From Liminaster sp017519885 (GTDB lineage Bacteria; Bacteroidota; Bacteroidia; Bacteroidales; UBA3663), in the NCBI GenBank assembly GCA_017519885.1, contig JAFWRO010000044.1, forward strand, positions 6,578 to 70,577: a stretch of DNA of 64,000 nucleotides, read 5' to 3'. A program made the position numbers and the translations under genes. Positions 16,682 to 24,911 of the stretch are shown here, piece by piece (within the stretch, counting starts at the first letter, position 1; every line of letters begins with the position of its first letter). The notes under the pieces were generated by a model. That model did not search any database and was not told the origin of the DNA. It saw nothing but the letters and a program-made list of their open reading frames with translations.

Positions 16682-18451
16682 TTAGGAATTGCTAAATCGG
16701 CCCAATTGGCGTACATATTCGGCAAAATGCTCTTTTGGGACAATTGCCTTGTTGCGCGTCTTCAGTCGATTGTTGTACACGGTCTGTGGCGAAACGTGCA
16801 GGAACTCGGCAATCTTGACACTATCGGTGATGCCCAGTCGAACCAGCGCATAGATGCGCAAATCGGTGTTGAGCAACTCACCCTTGCGGGGCTCGATGCG
16901 CTCCTCAGGCTGCAAAAGGTTGTTGAAATCGGTGATAAAATCGGGATAGATGTGGAGGAAGATGGCATCGAAATTCTGATAGAACTCCTTCAACTCATCC
17001 TGTACAAGGTTGCTCTTCTCGGTCATCTGCAAGACCTCATCATAAAGCTTCACCTTGGTCTTTCGGTTGATGTTCTTGCGGTATTCGTCCATCTTGCTGA
17101 TGTAGTTGGAGCAAAGCGAGAAGACATAACCCACATACTCCTCCTTAACGTAGTTGGATTCCTGCAATTCGCGGTTCACCTCGGCCTGCTGCTCCATGGC
17201 TGCCTGCAGCTTGCGGTTGGCTTCGGTGAGTTCGGCATTGGCATGTGTGAGGGCAGCACGGTTTGCGCTCAGTTGCTCGTTGGTCTCCTCAAGCTGGCTA
17301 CGGCTCTGGGTGAGCTTGCGACGCTGTAGCCAACCATTGATGACTGCTATCAACAGGACGAAGAACAGAATGGCCAGAATCCAAGTGATGGCCTGCTGGC
17401 GCTTCTGCTGCTCGGCGACACGTTCGCGATAGCTGGCAAGAATGTCGTCCATCACACGAGCGATGCTTACGGTGCGTACAAGGTTATTGTAGATTCGCGA
17501 AGTGTCGAGGCACACATTAATATATGTATATGCGCGCGAAAGATCGACGGCACTATGATCCTTCGAACCGAAGAAGCCGTGACCACGACGCGATTCGCTC
17601 AGAGAAATGTCATAGAGGACCGAAGACAATTCCTCGAGAGAGGCAATATCCTGATTAGCTGCACGCAGGTCAGCGATGCCCGAACGCGCCATATATTGCA
17701 AATAGAGATCCTCCTCTCCCATCTCCTGATACATACGAGCCAGGCAATAGGCCAACATTGCATCATGACGACTATCGAACTGCAAGGTATCAACCACAGG
17801 GGACAACGCCACGATGGCTTCCTGTATGTTTCCCACACTATAAGCACGCCAGGACTGCCACCAGAGATAATTATCATCTGTCGGCTCCATGATCTGGTAA
17901 ATCGAATCGGTATAGGTCCATGCCTGTTGCTGATACGACTCCTTCATAGGCTCAGACCATGAGTATTGTGCAAGGTGGGAATAAAGATACTCCTGCTGGG
18001 CATAGTAATCAAGTTTGAGATTGCGGTTCAAACTACCCAGCTTCAGTCCTTCCAAGGCATTGGTTGCTTCAAGAAGCTGACCGGTGGAGGCAAGGATGAA
18101 CGAACGCTGGATCTGCCACTCGGCCATACCATCACGATCACCGCGTTGCCGTGCAATCTGCAGGTTGGCATCGACCAGACTCATCGCCAGTTCGCTGTCG
18201 AACGTGAAGCATTCGTCGTAGATACGACGGTTGAGCTGATAGAGTTCCTCCACATCGCCCAAGCCTCGCTGCATAATCTGCATCTGTTGCAGGCGATGAC
18301 GTTTCTGCTCGTTGATATGCTGACGCTGCTGCACAACCGAGTCCAGACGCTGAAGCCAGCGTTCCGACTCGCTATTATACGCGTAACACTTCCCTCCCAG
18401 TAGAGAAGCGATGAGCAACGACATGAAAAATACAATCCTCTTGTGCCTCAT
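16682..18451 (-). CDS. SusR-like membrane-anchored transcriptional regulator (DUF6377)
   Basis: A 589-residue one-component regulator of the SusR type. Residues 1-24 are a signal peptide/anchor. About 25-350 form a helical, TPR-like periplasmic sensor rich in Leu, Gln and Tyr. 354-374 is a transmembrane helix (ITWILAILFFVLLIAVINGW). A coiled coil follows (about 378-432, EETNEQLSANRAALTHANAE), and 433-589 is the cytoplasmic DNA-binding part with a helix-turn-helix, LRIYALVRLGITDSVKIAEF to LHVSPQTVYNNRLKTRNK (531-567). In Bacteroides such proteins sense an oligosaccharide and activate the adjacent susC unit. Here it lies directly upstream of susC on the same strand, with the duplicated motifs between them. 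Confidence 0.88.
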   Translation of the reverse strand: MRHKRIVFFMSLLIASLLGGKCYAYNSESERWLQRLDSVVQQRQHINEQKRHRLQQMQIMQRGLGDVEELYQLNRRIYDECFTFDSELAMSLVDANLQIARQRGDRDGMAEWQIQRSFILASTGQLLEATNALEGLKLGSLNRNLKLDYYAQQEYLYSHLAQYSWSEPMKESYQQQAWTYTDSIYQIMEPTDDNYLWWQSWRAYSVGNIQEAIVALSPVVDTLQFDSRHDAMLAYCLARMYQEMGEEDLYLQYMARSGIADLRAANQDIASLEELSSVLYDISLSESRRGHGFFGSKDHSAVDLSRAYTYINVCLDTSRIYNNLVRTVSIARVMDDILASYRERVAEQQKRQQAITWILAILFFVLLIAVINGWLQRRKLTQSRSQLEETNEQLSANRAALTHANAELTEANRKLQAAMEQQAEVNRELQESNYVKEEYVGYVFSLCSNYISKMDEYRKNINRKTKVKLYDEVLQMTEKSNLVQDELKEFYQNFDAIFLHIYPDFITDFNNLLQPEERIEPRKGELLNTDLRIYALVRLGITDSVKIAEFLHVSPQTVYNNRLKTRNKAIVPKEHFAEYVRQLGRFSNS

Positions 18452-18480
18452 TGGTGTGCGTTAGTATTCATTCGACGCTG

Positions 18481-18512
18481 CGAAGATACAAACATTTTTC
18501 GAGTCGTCCAAA
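18481..18512 (-). promoter_or_regulatory. Promoter of the SusR-like regulator (TTTG-N20-TATCTTCG)
   Basis: On the minus strand TTTG (18509-18512) and TATCTTCG (18481-18488) are 20 bp apart, a near-consensus Bacteroidetes promoter with TTCG in place of TTTG. The leader to the ATG at 18451 is about 22 bases. Confidence 0.65.
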
Positions 18513-18686
18513 TTTTTTGGTTCATTTTTTGCAAAATTTGAAAAACACGAACGTCAAAAAATGTTTTATGCACATCAAATGATGAATTCGAATTCTAATT
18601 TTTTGTTAAATTTAGCACTTTTCGGCCTTAAAACCGTTCCTAAAGGGAAAAAAATAATAAATTATTGACTTTTTTTCGACAATGAA

Positions 18687-18717
18687 TTGCAAAAATCATT
18701 AAAAATCATCATATTTG
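18687..18717 (+). promoter_or_regulatory. Promoter of the acyl-CoA synthetase gene (TTG-N20-CATATTTG)
   Basis: TTG at 18687-18689 and CATATTTG at 18710-18717 are 20 bp apart; the -7 box has C for T in its first position. A possible in-frame TTG start at 18715 falls inside this box, which favours ATG 18751 as the true start. The rest of the 299-bp divergent gap (18452-18750) is AT-rich and shows no gene. Confidence 0.55.
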
Positions 18718-18750
18718 CAGCGTGGAAACAAATTATCCATCGAACAAAAA

Positions 18751-20424
18751 ATGATTGAGCGATTTCTGAATCAAGTGGAGTTTTCGAGCTACGAAGACTT
18801 CATGCAGCATTTCAAGCTTATCGTTCCGGAGCATTTCAACTTCGGCTATGATGTCATCGACGCCTATGCCGAGGAACAGCCAGAGAAGGAAGCCATCCTT
18901 TGGACCAACGACCACGGAGAGGTAAAGCACCTGAAATATGGCGAATACAAGAGGCTGTCGGACCAGGCAGCCAGTTATCTGCTGACCCTCGGCATAAAGC
19001 GAGGCGACCGAGTGATGCTTATCTTGAAGCGCCGGCTGGCCTGGTGGATCACTATGGTGGCGCTCCACAAGATTGGCGCCGTGGCCATCCCCGCCACCCA
19101 CCTGCTTACCGACAAGGACATCATCTATCGCTGCCATGAAGCTGAAATCAAGGCTATCATCGCCGTAGGTGACTATGACGTACTGCGCAACGTCATCGGT
19201 GCTCGCGCCTTCTGTTCATCTCTCGAACACTGCATCTCGATAGGACCAAGAGTTCCCCGAGGATGGGACAACTTCTGGCAAGGCCTGTTCGATGCACCGG
19301 AATTCGTCAGTCAGAAGGGACAGAATCTTGCCACCGACAACTTCCTGATGTACTTCACCAGTGGCACTTCGGGCGAACCCAAGATGGTGATGCACGACTA
19401 CGCATACCCGCTTGCACATATCATCACAGCCAAATACTGGCACAACGTACATGAAGGTAGTCTTCACCTCACCTTGGCCGACACCGGTTGGGGAAAAGCC
19501 GTATGGGGCAAGTTATACGGGCAGATGATAGCAGGCGCCACAGTCTTCGTCTATGACTTTGAAGGACATTTCGAGCCAGCCGACCTACTAAAGATGATGC
19601 AGGACTTCCACGTCACATCGTTCTGTGCACCTCCAACGGTCTATCGTTTCCTGATACGCGAGGATCTCAGCAAATACGACCTCAAGGCACTTGAGTACTG
19701 TACCACGGCTGGCGAAGCATTGAACCCCAACGTCTTCATGGAATGGAAGGAGAAGACGGGCATCATGATTTACGAAAGCTACGGACAAACAGAGACCACG
19801 CTGGTGCTAGGCACTTATCCCTACGTAAAGCCCGTGCCTGGATCGATGGGTGTGCCTAATCCTCTGTTTAAGGTCGATGTGCTTGACAACGATGGCAACC
19901 CTTGCAAGCCGATGGAGCATGGCCAGTTGGTGATTCGCACCGACAACGGCAAGCCATACGGACTTTTCAAGGAATACTATCGCAATCCTGCATTGACCGA
20001 GAAGGCGTATTCGAACAACATCTACTATACTGGAGACGTGGTATATTACGATGAGAACGGATACTTCTGGTTCGTGTCGCGCGCCGATGATGTCATCAAG
20101 AGTTCGGGATACCGTATCGGCCCCTTCGAAGTGGAGTCAGCGCTGATGACCCACAAGGCAGTGGTCGAATGCGCCATCACTGGTGTGCCCGACGACATCA
20201 GAGGTATGGTAGTCAAGGCAACTATCGTGCTGGCACCCGATTACAAGCAGAAAGCGGGTCCTAAACTCGTGAAAGAACTGCAGGATCACGTGAAGCATGA
20301 AACGGCTCCCTACAAATACCCCCGTGTGATAGAATTCGTGAACGAATTGCCAAAGACCATCAGTGGCAAGATACGTCGCGTGGAGATACGAGAGAATGAC
20401 AAGTCGCATGGTTGTCATTTTTGA
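18751..20424 (+). CDS. AMP-forming acyl-CoA synthetase (acetyl/medium-chain type)
   Basis: A 557-residue adenylate-forming ligase that activates a short- or medium-chain carboxylic acid to its CoA thioester using ATP. The core motifs are clear: P-loop YFTSGTSGEPKMVMH, A5 YESYGQTETTLVLG, A7/A8 YYTGDVVYYDENG then SRADDVIKSSGYRIGPFEVE, and the C-terminal catalytic Lys in PKTISGKIRRVEI. Length and motif order fit the acetyl-CoA synthetase-like branch of cytoplasmic enzymes in Bacteroidales; exact chain length is unknown. I start at ATG 18751 rather than TTG 18715 because the latter lies in the promoter. The gene stands alone, ends at a strong hairpin and is followed by fumarase. Confidence 0.9.
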   Translation: MIERFLNQVEFSSYEDFMQHFKLIVPEHFNFGYDVIDAYAEEQPEKEAILWTNDHGEVKHLKYGEYKRLSDQAASYLLTLGIKRGDRVMLILKRRLAWWITMVALHKIGAVAIPATHLLTDKDIIYRCHEAEIKAIIAVGDYDVLRNVIGARAFCSSLEHCISIGPRVPRGWDNFWQGLFDAPEFVSQKGQNLATDNFLMYFTSGTSGEPKMVMHDYAYPLAHIITAKYWHNVHEGSLHLTLADTGWGKAVWGKLYGQMIAGATVFVYDFEGHFEPADLLKMMQDFHVTSFCAPPTVYRFLIREDLSKYDLKALEYCTTAGEALNPNVFMEWKEKTGIMIYESYGQTETTLVLGTYPYVKPVPGSMGVPNPLFKVDVLDNDGNPCKPMEHGQLVIRTDNGKPYGLFKEYYRNPALTEKAYSNNIYYTGDVVYYDENGYFWFVSRADDVIKSSGYRIGPFEVESALMTHKAVVECAITGVPDDIRGMVVKATIVLAPDYKQKAGPKLVKELQDHVKHETAPYKYPRVIEFVNELPKTISGKIRRVEIRENDKSHGCHF

Positions 20425-20458
20425 CTTGCAAAGTTAGCGATTTTTACACAAACATACG

Positions 20459-20495
20459 AATTTAGGTCAGTTTTTTGACCTAAATTTTGTTTTTA
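20459..20495 (+). terminator. Terminator after the acyl-CoA synthetase gene
   Basis: A perfect 11-bp stem (AATTTAGGTCA at 20459-20469, complement at 20476-20486) with a 6-base loop is followed by TTTGTTTTT. It lies 35 bp past the stop. Confidence 0.85.
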
Positions 20496-20520
20496 AAAAG
20501 GGGTTTCGAAAAAATATTTG

Positions 20521-20528
20521 TATATTTG
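20521..20528 (+). promoter_or_regulatory. -7 box (TATATTTG) for fumarase
   Basis: TATATTTG is an exact TAnnTTTG match 67 bp before the chosen ATG. No clear -33 TTTG is present at the normal distance. Placement of the box supports ATG 20595 over an in-frame upstream start at 20487. Confidence 0.6.
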
Positions 20529-20594
20529 CACATCTTTACAATTCAAATACCAACTAATATCTATTCACCATCAATTAATAATCCGGCTAAAATT

Positions 20595-22244
20595 ATGGCA
20601 AACGTTCCTTTCAAGTATGCGCCTATGTTCCAGATGGGCGAAGACAAGACTGAATATCGCCTGCTCACCAAGGAAGGCGTCACAGTCAGCACTTTCGAAG
20701 GCCATGAAATCGTCAAAGTTTCAAAAGAAGCCCTGACTCTGCTCGCTCAGCAGGCATTCCACGATGTGGAGTTTATGCTGCGTCGCGAACACAACCTCCA
20801 GGTTGCAAAAATCCTCAAGGATCCTGAGGCAACGGAGAATGACAAATACGTAGCACTGCAGTTCCTCCGCAATGCCGAGACATCGGTCAAGGGCATCCTT
20901 CCCTTCTGCCAGGATACCGGCACCGCCATCATCCACGGTGAAAAAGGCCAGCAGGTCTGGACCGGCTTCGAGGATGAAGAGGCATTGAGTCTTGGCGTTT
21001 ACAACACCTATACAGAGGACAACCTGCGTTATTCGCAGAATGCTCCACTGAATATGTACGACGAAGTCAACACACGTTGCAACCTGCCTGCACAGATTGA
21101 CATCGAAGCAGTTGAGGGTGCTGAATATCGTTTCGTTATGGTAGCCAAGGGTGGTGGATCGGCCAACAAGACCTACTTCTACCCCATGACCAAGGCAACC
21201 ATCCAGAACGAAGGCACGTTACTGCCATTCCTCGTTGAAGAGATGAAGCACCTCGGCACCGCTGCCTGCCCACCCTATCACATCGCATTTGTCATTGGTG
21301 GCACTTCGGCCGAGAAGAACCTCCTCACCGTGAAGTTGGCTTCAATCAAATATTATGACAATCTTCCTACAACAGGTGACGAGACTGGCCGTGCATTCCG
21401 CGACATCGACCTCGAGCAGAAACTGCTTAAGGAAGCATTCAAGATCGGCCTCGGCGCACAGTTTGGTGGCAAGTACCTGGCTCACGACATCCGCGTGATA
21501 CGTCTGCCACGTCATGGTGCAAGCTGCCCCATCGGCATGGGCGTTAGTTGCTCGGCCGATCGCAACATCAAGGCCAAGATCAACAAGGACGGCATCTGGC
21601 TCGAGAAGATGGATGACAATCCGTCAGAACTCATCCCCGAGGAATTCCGCAATCCAGGCGAAGGTGGCAAGGGTATCGAAATCGACCTTGACAAGGGCAT
21701 CGACGCTGTACGTGCTGAACTCACCAAGTACCCTGTTTCTACACGCGTGAACCTTAAGGGCACCATCATTGTAGCCCGCGATATCGCACATGCCAAACTG
21801 AAGGCTCGTCTCGATGCTGGCGAAGGTATCCCACAGTACTTCAAGGATCACCCGATTCTTTATGCTGGACCAGCCAAGACTCCTGCTGGATATCCTTGCG
21901 GCTCAATGGGCCCAACCACTGCCAACCGTATGGATCCTTACGTTGATGAGTTCCAGGCCAATGGCGCTTCGCTCGTGATGATTGCAAAGGGCAACCGCAC
22001 ACAGCAGGTTACAGACGCCTGCAAGAAGCACGGAGGTTTCTATCTGGGCACCATCGGCGGCGTAGCTGCAGTACTCTCGCAGAGCAGCATCAAGTCGATC
22101 GAATGTGTTGAATATCCAGAACTCGGCATGGAGGCAATCTGGAAGATCACGGTCGAAGACTTCCCCGCATTCATCCTCGTCGATGACAAGGGCAACGACT
22201 TCTTCAAGCAGTTGAAACCCTGCGCAGGTTGCACTATCCTGTAA
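20595..22244 (+). CDS. Fumarate hydratase, class I ([4Fe-4S])
   Basis: A 549-residue class I fumarase catalysing reversible hydration of fumarate to malate, used reductively in succinate/propionate-forming Bacteroidales. The three cluster cysteines fall in the expected motifs: LPFCQDTGTA, HGASCPIGMGVSC and TPAGYPCGSMGPTTANRMDP. The N-terminal alpha-domain (about 1-350) and C-terminal beta-domain are fused as in FumA/FumB. The start MANVPFKYAPMFQMG matches the family; a 36-codon upstream extension is rejected because it covers the promoter. It is flanked by terminators, so it is transcribed alone, and it fits functionally with the methylmalonyl-CoA decarboxylase genes farther along. Confidence 0.95.
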   Translation: MANVPFKYAPMFQMGEDKTEYRLLTKEGVTVSTFEGHEIVKVSKEALTLLAQQAFHDVEFMLRREHNLQVAKILKDPEATENDKYVALQFLRNAETSVKGILPFCQDTGTAIIHGEKGQQVWTGFEDEEALSLGVYNTYTEDNLRYSQNAPLNMYDEVNTRCNLPAQIDIEAVEGAEYRFVMVAKGGGSANKTYFYPMTKATIQNEGTLLPFLVEEMKHLGTAACPPYHIAFVIGGTSAEKNLLTVKLASIKYYDNLPTTGDETGRAFRDIDLEQKLLKEAFKIGLGAQFGGKYLAHDIRVIRLPRHGASCPIGMGVSCSADRNIKAKINKDGIWLEKMDDNPSELIPEEFRNPGEGGKGIEIDLDKGIDAVRAELTKYPVSTRVNLKGTIIVARDIAHAKLKARLDAGEGIPQYFKDHPILYAGPAKTPAGYPCGSMGPTTANRMDPYVDEFQANGASLVMIAKGNRTQQVTDACKKHGGFYLGTIGGVAAVLSQSSIKSIECVEYPELGMEAIWKITVEDFPAFILVDDKGNDFFKQLKPCAGCTIL

Positions 22245-22265
22245 GACATAACCACAAATAATAGA

Positions 22266-22305
22266 TTAGCCCCGCACCGATGATGGTGCGGGGCTAATTG
22301 TATTT
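22266..22305. terminator. Terminator after fumarase
   Basis: A perfect 13-bp stem (TTAGCCCCGCACC at 22266-22278, complement at 22285-22297) with a 6-base loop is followed by TTGTATTTTT. It lies between convergent genes and may also stop minus-strand transcripts from the GH2 gene. Confidence 0.9.
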
Positions 22306-22318
22306 TTGAGGCCTGAAT

Positions 22319-22381
22319 ATCTAGAGGCTCTAGAGAATCTAGAATTTCTAGACAATCTAGAAGCTCTAGAAGAGCTAGATT
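22319..22381. repeat. 9-bp tandem array centred on CTAGA, seven units
   Basis: ATCTAGAGG, CTCTAGAGA, ATCTAGAAT, TTCTAGACA, ATCTAGAAG, CTCTAGAAG and AGCTAGATT run without gaps. Six units contain the palindrome TCTAGA. The array ends at the GH2 stop codon, so it is 3' to both flanking genes. The same core recurs at 27143-27169. Confidence 0.9.
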
Positions 22382-24875
22382 ATTTAGTCATTAGTTTGAG
22401 CTGGACAGACTTCATGCCAGGGCAAGAGATCTTGACTGTGACGGGGCCGGCAGAGCGAGTAGAGCGAAGGATACCGAGCATAAAGCCGGATTTGAGCGGT
22501 TTGCAGTTGATATCGCTGGTAAAGAGCAGATCGGTGTAGTGATCGACATTGTCGAGGCAGTAGAGCGAAGCAGCACCACTCACATCGAAGGTCACATCGC
22601 CTGTAGCGTCGAAGACACGACGGCCCTTGCTATCGACTGCCCACACCTTTATATATTGAAGGTCCATACCATCAGCTCTCCAATCATTTGGTGTCTCTGC
22701 CTCAGCACGGAGTGCAACAGCACGACCCGTTGTTTCGATCTGATGGCGTGACACCTCCTTGCCCTGGTTATAACCGATGGCCACGAGTTTGCCTTTTGCA
22801 TACGCGACATCGGGCCACTGGATGATGTGTTTCTTGGAGTTGGGCATACCCTTATCGTATTTATCGAGGCCTTCGTTGCTCGTCCAAAGATTGTTCGGCT
22901 TACGGCCAAGGCTCTTCCCATTAAGCAGAAGTTCCACTTCCTCGCAGTTGCTGAAAGTGTAGATGGTCTGTGTGGTGCCAGCTTCCTTGTTCCAATTTTC
23001 GTCGAGACGCAGACTACCAACCTGCACGTCGTTCCAGTTGACGCTCTCCCCTTCCCCGGCGTTTACAGCGATGCGAACCAGCGGCTCATCGGGCACGAAA
23101 GCACTCTTGATGAGATAGGCCGTCGGATAAGGATTAAGGGCGGTGTCAAAGAAGGAATAGTTCCAACCCTTTTTGGGCCACTTGTTCGACTCACCCCAGT
23201 ATTCGACCGCACCCCAATAGGCAAGACCTACCATCTTCTCGCGATCCATATTGAAGAATCCCCAAAGGAACTGAGACGTCTGGCACTCGCTCTGGAAGAG
23301 AATCATATTGGGATTATGCTTCAGATACTCATTGTAGCAGTTGCTCTGGTAGTTGAACGACGAAACCTCGCTGATCTGTGCCAATTCGGGAGCGATACAA
23401 TGCTCCATATCACTGCCATCGGGTTCACGGCGAAGGGCACCAGCTCGTGAGGGGAACATGGCAACCGTGGTCAAACGTGTATCGTCCCAACGCTTCAGGT
23501 ATTCGCTAAAGATACGATAGGTCGTAACGCCCCAGTCATTGGTATTGAAGCCCGACCAGTCGTTGCGCGTCTGGAGTTCATTGCCCAGGCTCCAGAGTAT
23601 CACCGAAGGACAATTGCGATCACGCTTTACCCATTCGGGGATGAGTTTGTGCCAAACACTGGTGAAAGGCTGACGTCCTCCCCAATAATCGTTGTCACTC
23701 CATTTGTCGATGAGTTCGTCGACAACAAGCAGACCCACCCTGTCGGCAATACGGGTAAACGATTCACTATAGGGATTGTGGGAACAACGGATGCAGTTAT
23801 AGCCAAAAGCCTTGGCTTGAAGCATCAGACGTTCGATACCACGATCGAAGGATGCTACACCCAAGCCACCCATATCGTGATGGTTTGCCATACCCTGCAG
23901 GAACACCTTACGACCATTGAGCTTGAAGCCGAAATCTTTTGAGAACTCAATCTTGCGGACACCAAATGTCTCGACAACGCTATCAGCAGTGACTCCATCA
24001 GCGGTTACAATCACTTCGGCTGTATAAAGGTTTGGCGTATCGAGGTCCCACAGCTGGGGATTAGCCAAGGTCACGGGATTGAGTTTCACCTCACTACACT
24101 GTTGGTGCGTGAACTGAGGCATCTGTCCCTTCGTTTCGGCAACCACATTTCCCTGTGGATCGCGAATGGTAGCATTGATGCTTGCATTATGTTTCTGCCA
24201 TCCATCGACCTCGACCTGAAGTTGAACAATTGCTGATTCGGCTGACACTTCGGGAGTGGTCACATAGACGCCATGACGGGCAATATGTGTGGGATTCTTG
24301 ACCTCAAGATAAACGTCGCGGAAAAGGCCACCACCCGTGTACCATCGGGAACCTTTCGAGGGACCTGTCGAAGCATAGACTGCCACGACATTCAAGGTAT
24401 CGTAACGTAAATGACGGGTAATATCAGCCTCGAAGCCCACATATCCATATTCGGTCGAAGCCACCTTCTTACCATTCAGATAGACATCACCATAGAAGAT
24501 GAGTCCTCCAAAATCGAGGCTCACCTTGCGGTTTTTCCAAACCTCTTCGGCCTTGAATGTCTTTCGATACCAGCCTTCGCACATCGATTTGAAACCACGC
24601 GCTCCACCGGCACTTTCATCCCATGGCTGTTCGAACTGGAAATCATGAGGCAAATCGATAGTCCGCCAATTGGCATCGTCGAATGTAGGACTCTCGGCAC
24701 CAGGCTGTGCTCCCAACTGGAACTTCCAATCGAAATTGAACAGTTGGTGCTGATAGGCAGCGAAATTCGAAACAGGGATGTTATCAACAGACTTACGCTC
24801 CGCTCTATCGATATACTGAGCCGTGGCAGCCATCGATATGACTGCCAGAACAATGGTAAGGAGGTGTTTCTTCAT
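22380..24875 (-). CDS. GH2 glycoside hydrolase (beta-galactosidase type)
   Basis: An 831-residue exported GH2 enzyme. A signal peptide (MKKHLLTIVLAVISMAATAQ) is followed by the sugar-binding jelly-roll (about 40-195, GGARGFKSMCEGWYRKTF), an Ig-like domain (about 196-305), the TIM barrel with acid/base Glu433 in WSLGNELQ and nucleophile Glu530 in LFQSECQTSQ, and C-terminal beta domains. The N-terminal HHDMGGLG and CIRCSHNPYS motifs are typical. It most likely removes terminal beta-galactosyl (or related) residues in the periplasm; exact specificity is not predictable. It begins 36 bp after the ispG stop on the same strand, an odd place for a carbohydrate-active enzyme. Confidence 0.92.
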   Translation of the reverse strand: MKKHLLTIVLAVISMAATAQYIDRAERKSVDNIPVSNFAAYQHQLFNFDWKFQLGAQPGAESPTFDDANWRTIDLPHDFQFEQPWDESAGGARGFKSMCEGWYRKTFKAEEVWKNRKVSLDFGGLIFYGDVYLNGKKVASTEYGYVGFEADITRHLRYDTLNVVAVYASTGPSKGSRWYTGGGLFRDVYLEVKNPTHIARHGVYVTTPEVSAESAIVQLQVEVDGWQKHNASINATIRDPQGNVVAETKGQMPQFTHQQCSEVKLNPVTLANPQLWDLDTPNLYTAEVIVTADGVTADSVVETFGVRKIEFSKDFGFKLNGRKVFLQGMANHHDMGGLGVASFDRGIERLMLQAKAFGYNCIRCSHNPYSESFTRIADRVGLLVVDELIDKWSDNDYWGGRQPFTSVWHKLIPEWVKRDRNCPSVILWSLGNELQTRNDWSGFNTNDWGVTTYRIFSEYLKRWDDTRLTTVAMFPSRAGALRREPDGSDMEHCIAPELAQISEVSSFNYQSNCYNEYLKHNPNMILFQSECQTSQFLWGFFNMDREKMVGLAYWGAVEYWGESNKWPKKGWNYSFFDTALNPYPTAYLIKSAFVPDEPLVRIAVNAGEGESVNWNDVQVGSLRLDENWNKEAGTTQTIYTFSNCEEVELLLNGKSLGRKPNNLWTSNEGLDKYDKGMPNSKKHIIQWPDVAYAKGKLVAIGYNQGKEVSRHQIETTGRAVALRAEAETPNDWRADGMDLQYIKVWAVDSKGRRVFDATGDVTFDVSGAASLYCLDNVDHYTDLLFTSDINCKPLKSGFMLGILRSTRSAGPVTVKISCPGMKSVQLKLMTK

Positions 24876-24911
24876 AGAATAAGTTGAGGGAAAATAGTGT
24901 TTATAATATAA

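Noticed and set aside
18715..18750. Upstream TTG start for the acyl-CoA synthetase
   Set aside because: The TTG is part of the predicted -7 box, and family sequence begins after ATG 18751.
20429..20436. Minus-strand TAACTTTG promoter box antisense to the acyl-CoA synthetase
   Set aside because: No -33 element at the right distance and no minus-strand gene follows.
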